Shown here in pieces: positions 47,601-60,100 of a stretch of 64,000 nucleotides of DNA. The stretch spans positions 48,501-112,500 of the forward strand of contig JAODUP010000268.1 in NCBI GenBank assembly GCA_025642065.1, written 5' to 3'. This DNA is from Paralvinella palmiformis (Eukaryota; Annelida; Polychaeta; Terebellida; Alvinellidae). The translations under genes and the position numbers were made by a program. Each line of letters starts with the position of its first letter. Within the stretch, counting starts at the first letter, position 1. The notes beneath the pieces were generated by a model, which saw only the letters and a program-made list of their open reading frames with translations, ran no database searches and was not told where the DNA came from.

Positions 47601-49921
47601 ACTGTTACGTTGTCTATAATATTGTACACACTGACACTGTTATGAACGAATACATGAAAGTATCCACCAAGATTTTGTTGTTATGAATTATTATACTCCA
47701 CGATAATGATTATACACATACATGTAACAAACCTACACTCATACACACACATGTAACAAACCTACACTCATACACACACATGTAACACACCTACACTCAT
47801 ACACATACATGTAACAAACCTACACTCATACACATACATGTAACAAACCTATATTCATACACATACATGTAACAAACCTACACTCATACACATACATGTA
47901 ACAAACATACACTCATACACATACATGTAACAAATCTACACTCATACACATACATGCACATCTCTTCTTTTTCTTCTCACCATTGCCGCTGCCTTTATAT
48001 AAGGTAATAACATTATTAATAAAGGTAACTTCAAGTAGTGATGTGTATGTTTTACTTTCTACTGCGACTGTGATCATTTATTAAAAATTAAGAAATATTC
48101 AATAACATTGTAATAAACCTATCTCCATCATATCATATTTGCAAAACAAACGACACATTCACCCTCTCAGCCAATCTCCCCGTCAGGTCCCCGCCAAGAA
48201 TACTTACCCAACTTGGCATCTCATACATGTCCGGATTTCGGTGGTGGAAGTTCAGAACTAAGACGGTCATGATAACTGATATTGTACACATGATCATGAT
48301 GGCAGCAAAATAGACACCTGAAACAAAGATCAATATGTCAAATCTTCTCTTCTATACCAGATGTAATATAGTTGTCAAAACATTAAAACAAATTAACAAA
48401 TCACATCCTCATTTGAATTAATGTCTTGATCTCAAATGCTGCGACTGTTAGCGTAGTATATTGTACTAAGAGACGTCTACTTCAGGTAATGGTGTCCCAT
48501 CTCAGTGTTACCTGTGTCTGTGGAGTGTATCATCCGCCAATAAAAGGACAAACTCAATGTCCTAGGGAGTATACCCTAGACCACACGTCCTAAATGATAC
48601 GGGCGTCATATCTAAACAAACAAACCACACCCTGTACCGACTCAGTTGTTTTAGTGTTTATGCTACATGGGGCGTTGAGTTAGTGGAGTTATGTACGCTC
48701 GTTTAAATATAATCCGTTGTTTGGGGGCTACGTACGTAAACTAAAATGGCGGCCAGTAATATCCAATAACCTTCCACATTAGTAATGTATGATTCGTTGT
48801 TGTTGATATTTAGTTAGATGTACTAAATCGATATAATAAATCGTCATGTACTGATTATTATAACTTTTAATCTCTGTCAGTTTGTTTTTGTCATAAAATA
48901 TACAGAGTTTTAGTCATTTTTCAGCATCTCATTAGACTTTCTAGCCATAAAAAGTGTTAGGCTGGAAAGACTATTTATTAAAATAGGTAGACATTGAGTT
49001 AAGCCAAAAAGACCTATTTCAATGATTCTGTGGTACAATTTCGGCACATATTATTAGAAGTATAACTCTATATATAATATATAACAAATTATGACACAGT
49101 TATAACAAAAAAACTCTATAAGCGAAAATGGGAAGATAAAATATTGCTTCAATGAGTCTTGGACAATGTGTGGGTGCTGACAGATGTGTATATCCTATAT
49201 GACTGTATGAATAGGACATTATTGCGTGTTTGAGTGTTTTTGCGTCTGTATATGTCGGTGTAAACATGTACAAAATACTCGAACTGAACAACAAGAGCTT
49301 GATATCAACATCACTGATAAACTATCAGCATTTCTATTACAAACTGGTTACAAGATCAGACAACTCGCTCCAAAATAGACAAATTACAAATAGTAAAACA
49401 CGCGGTTAATTGCCATCGTGACTTATTACAAATCAGGTAATCGAATTGCAATAATAAATGAGTTGCAGCGATTAAATATTTCTATATACTCGAACTGAAA
49501 CAACAAACAAGAAATTAAACTTGTTAGAATTAAACAAAAAATATTTAACTTAATTTTCAAAGCCAACCACTAGCAGAGAAGCTACTGGATTGACTAAAGA
49601 ACTCATTTACTATTTCTATTGATATATTTATGAACACAAGTGAAAATGTTGCCGAAATGGCAGTAAAAAGAAGAAAAAAATACAGTTGTGGTCCGCCACG
49701 TGACAATCGTTAGCCATTAACCCACGAAACAACATTGGTCAATCTTGTATAAAATACATTAGTCATGGGAAATATACCTCAATCGTGTGTGATATACTTC
49801 AACCTTCAAAACAAATGACGTCACATCAAGTAGACGCTGATACATCAAGATACATCCATCTATTTGGACAGGTATCAAGATACACGAAGTAATATTAGGT
49901 GCTACAGCACATGTGTATTTA

Positions 49922-49991
<70 letters not shown>

Positions 49992-50659
49992 TTATATATT
50001 ATGTATAGTTGATCAGAATAAACAATACTGTGCTTATAACAAACATTGTATAAAACTAGAAATAGTTAATCATCACATAAAGAACAGATACATGTTACAG
50101 TGATAGTAACCCTGATATTGATACACAACAGAGAATGTCATCAAAAGCGAGTAGAGTTTTGGCTATATATGTCTACTGGGAATGATAGCTAAAATTGGTA
50201 ACCAAAAAGATGTAACAAGCAAACGAACAAAATCGTGCGGGATTTAAAGATAGCACAAAATACAAGCTGTATTGAAACGAGGCCAAAAGACCACATCAAA
50301 ACATTGACAAAACAATCTCAGATATATACACACATACATGCCGGTGAGAAGACACATACAAGTACCGACATAATTGTGTGTGCGTGTGTGTGTGTGTGTG
50401 CGTGTGTGTGTGTGCGTGTTTGTGCGCGCGCGCGCATAAAAACGGAGTTCTGAAGATCACCGTTTGGTCAGTATTTGTATTTTAAGTGAGACAAGTTTTT
50501 CATTTTTTTATCTATAACCAAAATAAATTTGTCAAAGATCACAAGATGATGAGTGATAATGAATATTCCTCCAAACACTCATAAACTTAACGTTACATAA
50601 ATTATTAAGCTAAAAAATACTAGATGCATTCAAACCATTCTTGTATTTCCTACTGACAG

Positions 50660-50742
<83 letters not shown>

Positions 50743-52017
50743 ACAAATTTTGCGGTGACGGATTTACTGACTGACATAACCGTCTTCCTATAATATCTTT
50801 CGCACTAACAATCAATCTCCCAATAATATATATGTACATTTTGACGACTATGTTCTAACCAAAGCTAACACATATTGTCCAAAGTTTAAACAGTGACAAA
50901 ACAAGACATTCACTGCTCATCCTTAACAAATACATCGGGCATTTATGTTGAGTCTTATTTTTGTTCCAGAGAAAAACTCATTACTAGACACAAATGGGGC
51001 ACGGGTAATAATAGCCTAGCAAATATATAAACGAGCCCGCAAAATATAGACTCACGTCAGAAAATACCTATGGTTAAACTCTAGAAATCACCTTGACAAC
51101 AACAACAAAAAACACACATTAAACATCACCATATATTGCTTTTTTGGAACTTCACTCATGCGCACAAGGTACATGCGCACAAGGTAAATGATCTATATCT
51201 CCTCCCCGGAGGGAATGTCAACAGGGAAAAGGCGTGTCATAACGTCACTAGACCGAGAAAGGAATAAATATCATAACGCCACGCCTACGGTGTTCGTTTC
51301 TGGATAAAAGCCGATATGCTAAGGATTTTGAAGCCGATGTATTAGGCGATGGTGAGGGTTAGTAGCACCGACAGAGCACTTAAAATCCCTCCTCATCCAC
51401 CGAACTAGATGTCGGAGGCCAATGTTCGGCCATGTTCTGACGTCACCTATATATTTAAGAGAGCACCAAGATAGACGTTATTATCGTGCGCCGAGGCTGT
51501 ACTTCATGTTAGGAGCCGAAAAGAAGATGATCAACGTAGTGACAGTCAGATAGAAGGCAAATATCCAAAAACAAAGCCTATCTATCACCATGGCAGCGAA
51601 CTTCCAGTCGTTTGTCGCATCAGCAGCCTCATTATCTTCCTTGATCTTGTGTGTTATAAAGCGGATCTCGTTGAGGATGGCCAGAAGTTCGTTTCTGATC
51701 TGATGATATCCACCTCCGTCAACCTTAGTAGTGGTAGTAGTGGAGGTGGTAGTGGACCGGAATGAGGGATAGTCGGTATGAGGAATGGTGTTATCGGCAT
51801 CCCGGACATTAGAGATAAGGCTCAGAGATGGGGGATTCTTAGCCTCCAGCTCTCTCATCTTTGCTTTCCGGATCAGGAACTGACGTGAGAGGTCACGACC
51901 CGGCCTCGACATTCTCATCATCCACGCTAGCCACTCACAGACAGCTCGTCGAACCTACGACAGACCAAATGGATCGACTGGTTAGAAAACAATACCATAC
52001 AGACACATGCGCGTACT

Positions 52018-52113
<96 letters not shown>

Positions 52114-52864
52114 ACCTCCTCACACATAAAGCTTCCCCTCCTCAGAAGCACATAACAACACAAACGCTTTCTTAGTAACTATATTTGGGAATTCCTTAAT
52201 TATTATCATTTCATAAACATACAAACAACACGCGGGGGTTATATAACGGCCCAATTTTTAAGGTTTAAAAATTACGGGAAAAAAAGGTGCCTATTAATTG
52301 CTTTTACACCCGGACATCCACTACATTTATTTAGAAATGATGGTCTCCTCCCTCTGTCGTATTAGGAGGGGGTAAAAAATTATCTTCTGTACACAACTTA
52401 AACAAAGCTAACGTCATCTAAACAGAAACTTACCCAATTTGGCATATCGTACATGTCAGGATTTCGGTGATGAAAGTTAAGAACGACTACAGTCATCGAT
52501 ACAGAGATGGTACACATAAACATAACAGCCGCAAAGTAAACACCTGAAAGTGAGAAATAATTCATGATCTGAATACAGCATGATTAATGTTAGAAACCCT
52601 ATAATATTCTAGATAAAATACAACATCTAATGGATAGTGTCCTACTTGCTACAGGTATTTGTTCCTCTAAAGCTAGGATAATGGATGTGCTCAGAAATAC
52701 GTTCTAGATGTAGAGTGTATTACGAATTCGCCTATTTTATTAATATTCATCATGTAAATAAATAAACGAATACATAAACTATATGTGTGTGTGTTTTGTG
52801 TGCGTGTACGCGTGCGTGCGTGCATCCATGCGTGTTTGCGCGTGCGTGGCGTGGGTGCGTGCGC

Positions 52865-52895
<31 letters not shown>

Positions 52896-55800
52896 TATGA
52901 AGCTAGTGTTATTTGTTGGTCTGTTGATTTGTTAGTTCGATTATTGTAACAAAAGGACAAGCAAAGGACACGAACTACTGAATAAAGGTCTCAGAAAGGG
53001 CTTCCGGCTTAAATTGAAAGGACAACCTGAAGTAAACTATTACCTAATGAATGTATTATGTTAGTGTGTTAAGTTTTCTTCAGTAGGTAAAACTTTACTA
53101 TAAGACTGCTGTGTGACTATTTTTGCGGTCACAGATTCTCATGATGACACATGTTACTTGGTCACTTATTATATAAATGTCACTTGTCACGATATCGTCT
53201 AGATCTGAATTGAAATCTGAATGTAATGGAAGGGATACATCTGAAGATAAAATATATCTCTTATCTTACGCAATCTTCATTTATTTAGCGAAGTTAGCAA
53301 ATTTATATGAAGCCAAAATATAATAAATGTTTGGCATTCTAACCAGAAAAAAAAGTTCTAATGGGAATGGGGGGTGGGGGGGGGGGGGGGGGTGTAAGAT
53401 GAGTACTCTATCGTATTCTTAGACGTCAAAACTTATTGTATTTAAAGTACGGAATATTTCTAACTTTTACATTTAATTTATTATAAAAAACATAAATGTG
53501 AGTGACTCCAGTTGTCTAGTAGATCATCCTAATATATACGTATTAAGAAACAAAATTCCAGGTGCTCATAGGATAAGACAAAATATGATAATAAGAATAC
53601 AGTAATCTATACGAGAAATCCGAGCATCTACATGTAGTGATAGCTTGCCGACTGTCTGGGTGTGGAGGGGGGGGGAACGTTAATTCTCTTCATAAAGTTG
53701 CATTCGGATAGCAAGTAAACTTTTGGATCTTAAACAAATATTAACATTGTATATTATGAGTCAGTAGAAACACTGAAAGCCCGAGAAACCAGTTATTCAC
53801 ATAAAAGATGAATATGTTCAGAATGAGTCAAATGAATCTTGTTAGTTAGAAAAGCCCACACACAGATGATATACTTTATAGATAATATGTATGTTCTACC
53901 TGATAGCATTTATTTAGACTGTCAAAGTGATATTTGCTGTTTATGGTAATTTTTGGCAGACCGTGTATGCGTGGGGATGTTGGTGGGGTTAGTTGACATA
54001 TGCACTCCCTGCGTTGTTTCCAGCAGATGCACAAAGCGATTTCTACACATAAGACCTTACTGATGAGTCAGGTTGAGATATAACAGTGTTTGTTAAGAGT
54101 TAGTGAGGGAAATAGCATGATGTAGCCGAAGCTTTTTACTGAAGAATGAAACATTCCTGAGATACAAGTAACATCATGATTTGTTCAAATGACATACGTA
54201 AAGTGTTTAAAAGGAAGTTCTTATATTCTGCACATGCGCCGTGTAGTTGTTGAGGCCAAAACGGCAGGAAGTGCCATTGAAGTAAGCCTTAATTATCCTT
54301 TTCTAAGAGAATATTACATATATGTCTCTATATCAAAACCTAGTATCCTTCGAAATATATAAACAAATAAACGTGTAAACAGAACCTGACAAAGACCACG
54401 AAGAATTCGAGGATGTCTAAAGAAAGATGACCCCGCTGTCGGTCATGGTGTCCGAAATTTGAACAGTGACAGCGATAAAGATGGCGGCTGGAAATGTACT
54501 CCCCCCGCATCACCGAACAACAGTTATCTAAGTTGATGGAACTGGACAACAGTGTACGCTTTGTAAACTATACGGTGTGTGTGTGTGTGTGTGTGTGTCT
54601 GGCGCATACATACCGAGCTATAGGTATATTAGACAGCTAGATAAGAGGAGAGCGTATATTGTTAGTTATGAGAGAGAGAGAGAGAGAGAGGGAGCGCGAT
54701 GTCCATAAACCGGCTTGTTCCCCCCCTCCCCCCTTGTCTGAGGATCTATGGTAAATGTGGTGTTATATGTCAGGTGATGAACAAACGATATATATTAGAT
54801 AGACAAACTGGCAAGATGCCAACAGTTTAGTGAATAAATAAATCAACGAATGACGGCCTATATTCTTACCTGTACACGTTTTGCCTAACATTTGTCCTGA
54901 ACGCGATAAACATCCACTGACTTGGTGTAGCATTCCAGAGACGTACACTTCGCTAGCTAAGTTATGGTGGTTAGAACGACCAGCAACCGAATGTCGTATA
55001 TTGGGACGTTATGATAAACACCATCGCCCCAAAGTGTGTGTGTGTGTGTGTGTCGGTAAGTGATACGGATCGGCTTCACATAGAAGACAGCGTATGAGAC
55101 ATGCATATCATAGTGAGAAATTAACGGAGGTATGTAGTTCGTGAGATAGAGATAGAGGCATAGAGAGAACATGCCACTTTGTAGAATACAATGGAAAAAG
55201 CCAAACTTCTGAATGTAGAGAAAAACGTAAAGCTTTACTACTCTAAGCCATGCATGGTATGAGACGTCGGCGAGAAATAAACACTGATCAATCTACATGC
55301 TAAATACAACTCTGATAATTAAATGGAATATCATAAAACACGAATAGGTAATTGTTTTTATCTGTCTGATGTCGGTCGTTAATTTACACTCGATGATGTT
55401 CTTGAAGAGCGGTTAATAAATAAATAAATTTAAAAACCAATATCGGTAGAATCGTGTCGTATGCCGCAAATAAAACACGGTGGTAAAATTCCTTGAATGT
55501 GCCTCTGTCTATCTATGATACGCGACATTAAATAGCAGAGTAATGATTTATTGCGCTGTTTCGGTGTGCGTGGATGTGTTTTTTATGTGTTTTTGTTTTT
55601 TAGAACACGGATACAGCAAATAAATGACTTGGTCTAGGCAGCAATTCAAAGGGTATCCACAGAGGAATTGGTCAAGATGTTGCCAGGAGTGATGTAGCTG
55701 TAGACGTATTTACCAGATTTTTCAAGAATATGTAAAGAATATATATGTTTACAGAAAGGTAATGACCTGTATGTTCCGTTACATGACTGATTATTGTTAG

Positions 55801-56019
55801 AAGAAAAGACAACCATAGGTAACAATTAACTTATATATCTAATTTGAAGTAATTGTTATCAACATCCAGCTTTAATATTTCTTTGTGTTGGTAGTTGGTT
55901 ATAATACCGGTGATATGTTTGTTTAATTAAAGCGAGTGATCCTAGACAGATTGTTGTTAACTGGTTCTTTGATACAAATAACAAAAAATCAGCAGATTAT
56001 ACATCTGTAATACTCCTTT

Positions 56020-56088
<69 letters not shown>

Positions 56089-56676
56089 TTATATATCACA
56101 CACATGGCGTAGACGTCCAAGCTTTTACAGTCATTTCCCCAAACTAAAAACACACCCTGACTTTAGCATCACTTTATCAGAGCATGACCAATAACGGCAG
56201 CGAATCATAAAAACGCCAGATCCAGTTCTACTTAGCTATTATATCACGTGCACTCCAGTTAATAGGTGGCAGGTCGAGAGCAATTGCCTGGTAAATATCC
56301 ACGAGAGGGCGCCGCATGGGTTTCGGGATTCGACGTTATTTAATTAGAAAGGTTTGTGGGGAAATAACTCAACATCAAGGCGTGATATTGTCATTTAAAT
56401 CCGAGGTCATTTAGGCGCCACAAAATATTTAGCATACACTTCTTCTTGAATATCTTTCTTTGTGAAGCCGGTGACAGTGAGCAATGTGTTACATAAAAAA
56501 AAAACGCTAAGAATAAACGTGTCTGTGCAACATAACATAATATTTGAGTAATATAACAATAATAATTGATTTGTTAACTTATGCCTACGTTATGCATTTA
56601 CAAATGGGCACTATGTTAAATGTTGTATTCTATGATTCAATACTAATATATACTAATGTAAACTATGAAATATATA

Positions 56677-56712
<36 letters not shown>

Positions 56713-57058
56713 ACTGGAGTGCAGGCATGCGCATATACATGGTGATCATTGTTTGAACTAAGGAACAAATTTAAAACGATGATAAGTTTATTGATAACAA
56801 ATTAAAATATACTATTATTTATAATTCCGTGCTTCTGATTGACTGATATTTAACCAAATTTAAAGTTTTATCGACAGTTAACACTAATTTGGAGTAAACA
56901 TTTCAGAATGGAGCTAATCAGAAACGCGGAATGTCGCAATGAGATAAAACTACTTACCGACAAGTGGCACAGCTAGCGAGGTTGCCGGTACCATATCAGC
57001 TACAATCAACGAGAAGACACTAAGGGACAGCAGTATGGTTATACCTACAAAAATGTCC

Positions 57059-57114
<56 letters not shown>

Positions 57115-60100
57115 AAACACTAAAATTAAATATTACAAATGTAGAGTAACAAGTGGTCTAAATTGCGGTCACTTGGTGTCAATGATTTCTTTCTGTCGTT
57201 GATAAACAAAGATAATCTAAACACTTCTCTAATTAGGTATTACTCGACATTAATGAAAGTCTAATGTAAACATTTTCAGTGGGATTCACGATTAATGACG
57301 TTTGGGAGTGTGATTGATCTATTTAAACAGATCTAACTTGTATAATGAGGGATACTATCTGCGAAACAAATGTAAAACTGTCCACGTCTCCATCAGCCGA
57401 TCCCGAACGGACGTCAAACGAAGTCCAGTATGTGATAGGAGTTGCGGAAAATCGAGAGAAAAATGGCGGCAATATTTTACATAGCCGGATAGGGTGAAAT
57501 GTAGCGAAATGTGACGAATTGTAGCAAAAATGTCACGATATTTACGAGCATGAGAGCACAAATGTGACCAAATATATCACAGTCAGTCCGCTGATATGTG
57601 CTGAAATGAATTGAAATGTAGTAATGAAATGCGGTGAGATGTGGGAAATTGTTCGGGATATCTCCTGGAATGAACTTAACATGGAATTCGAATTCTCTAA
57701 GAGGAGACGTCATGGCTGTTGATTAGGTAAACTGTTAGTGCAAGATGAACAAGTATTTTTCAGTCAACCGTAAACAAACATCGATCGATCGTTGTCATGA
57801 CGACAACTTAGACAATGTTATCCAGTTGATTGCCGACTGAAGTTGATGACAAATGAAGTGAATTTAGTGAAAAATGGAGAAAGACGTGATTCAATTTTAA
57901 TATTATATGGTCATTGTTTGATGGACAAGGTGAAGGTATCCCACAATACTATGTATGTCATCTGGCTATAAACACCCTGATTATATCATCTGGCTATATC
58001 ACCTGTCTAACCAGGCATAATTAGACGTGGTTTATTCTACGTATAATATAATAAGTTATTAAAGAACATATTCATTGTAATAAATTGTAAATATTTTATA
58101 TTAAAACAAATCCACATTTCTAACCGAATTCGGTATCTACTGGAGATAGGCTGATAATTCTGATGGAATGGAGGGGGATTCTGTATAGGTTTTAATGGAC
58201 GTCTGGGTCTCTAGATGGTTTTCGTGGTAAAGTCACCAGATAATAGTTAGATGAGAAACACTTTAGAACTGTCTGTTAGGGTTGGCATTTAGAATTAGGG
58301 TTAGACCTTAGGATTAGATTAGGTCAGGACTAGGATTAGGCCAAGGAGTTGGTTTAGGATTAGGATTATACTTGTAGAAAGCAGAACTTAGGATTTCTTT
58401 CATCATAATAAAGCCATCCGATATGACCTAATTTCCAATAAATTATACTCCACTATTTACTGTAGTAATTAATGAAGTTGTTTGCCCTCTACAGCTTCCC
58501 ATAAATATTATACAAATATTATTTACCAGAAAATATTATTTACCACAACATACTACTTACAGCAACATACAATTTACAGCAACATACTATTTACAGCAAC
58601 ATATTACTAACAACAATATACTCTTTACCATAAGTTACTATTTACTACACTATATAACACTCGTTTTAGAGGACTAATACAGAGTAAGAGAGATGGACAA
58701 GGTAAACAGTAAACTATATAAACTGACCAAGTGATATCTTCTCGCCAGCATCAGGTGGTAGTGTGAATGTTAGAAGAGCTAAGAATGATATCAAGGCACA
58801 AGGGATGATCAGATTAAATCCATAATACAGCGTACGACGTCTGATATGGATCGTAAAAGTGATGTCGATATAAGGCTCCGGACAGCATTCATATCTGAGG
58901 ACACTCCTTTTGGCTGGAACATCTAAAACATAGAAGTGGATAGATGATTATAAACAGCCTGAAATATTATCATCATCATCATCATCATCATTATCTTCAA
59001 CATCATCATCGTCGTGATCAGAAGATAAAATGAAAGAGTCAAAACAAACGATTTTCTATATTTTATTTTGATGTAAACTAATAATTATAATAAATTCCCC
59101 CAAACCTAACACTGTATTGGTTAATACAACTGATTGTCACATATACGTAGGGGTCTGAGGGATGATGACTCCTAGCTACGCTTCCATGGCTGTCTAGTTG
59201 CTTCCCTACCTCCCTGCCACCATGCGCGCGTGCCCGCTATAATCTCGCAATACACCACGTTTTCCTTTAATTTTTTGTCAAATTTATGTTGATTCTAACG
59301 ACTCGATAATAAAATTCTTTCAGTAATCGCTGCATGTTTATTACCATCAATTGTCTTTTTCTAGTAGACAATAGTGACACCTACAGGTCGTTCTTCACTC
59401 TATTCGTTTACGATCTTCAGCATACTAATTACCACCAGTTATGTTTATATTTCCAGTAGGTTGATTGGTGTTCACAGTATCGTCTTCGTAATCCAATACC
59501 TAAACCACAGGAGTCAATATTACCAACCACGTGTTAGCTTCATTAATGCCGCCCAAATGGACGCCATATTTTATATTTACGACATTCCATATTTGCGTTA
59601 TGGGACCTATTTACGGCGATAACAATCTAGAGCCAAAGGCCATTCGGAATAGTGGCCAGCCATTTATCAGCTGAGGGGCCTAGTTGTTAATAGGATATCT
59701 GCTGGACTGGCGCAGAAGTCATGAAAATGCCGTAAATACTGATCCCGAATACTGATCCTAAATACTGATCCTAAATAGACCTCTATTGACCTTAAGTATT
59801 GATGATAAACGTTTACCACTCAAACAATAGTTATATGAGCATTAGTGGTAGGTGTTGATATAATAACAAGTAAATTATTATTTTAGGTTGCTTTCGACTT
59901 AGAATGTTTAAAAAAATTATTTCTTGCAGCATAATTGAAGAATTCGTTCATTCATCGATTTATTTTCTTATTCCTTCATTTGTTTGTTTATTTTAGCTTT
60001 ATTTCCTAATTTTAATTTACTGACATTTATTTATTTATTTATTGGTTAATTTCATACTTTATTCCTGTTCTAGTTTTGTAACTTTTAATTCACTGGTTTT

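Larger units (their letters stand above)
48318..51480. other. Spacer between the two nAChR 3' cassettes
   Basis: I looked here on the minus strand for a second M2, M1 or Cys-loop exon and saw none. It contains the duplicated segment 49003-49110, AT and GT microsatellites and otherwise unremarkable AT-rich sequence. The 3' UTR of the proximal cassette should occupy its right end. Confidence 0.5.

Noticed and set aside
47711..47956. Regular repeat array that might suggest CRISPR
   Set aside because: Units abut with no unique spacers, and the DNA is animal; it is a minisatellite.
51927..52163. Val/Cys-repeat frames of 62 and 78 codons
   Set aside because: Translation of (GT)n microsatellite DNA in an intron.
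54481..54531. Short frame after a good initiation context (AAGATGGCGGC)
   Set aside because: Only 16 codons, no supported splice donor, and the same word recurs at several non-genic places.
57355..57713. Two overlapping minus-strand frames of 68 and 78 codons
   Set aside because: They are in the M1-M2 intron, are not phased with the receptor exons and have no family similarity.
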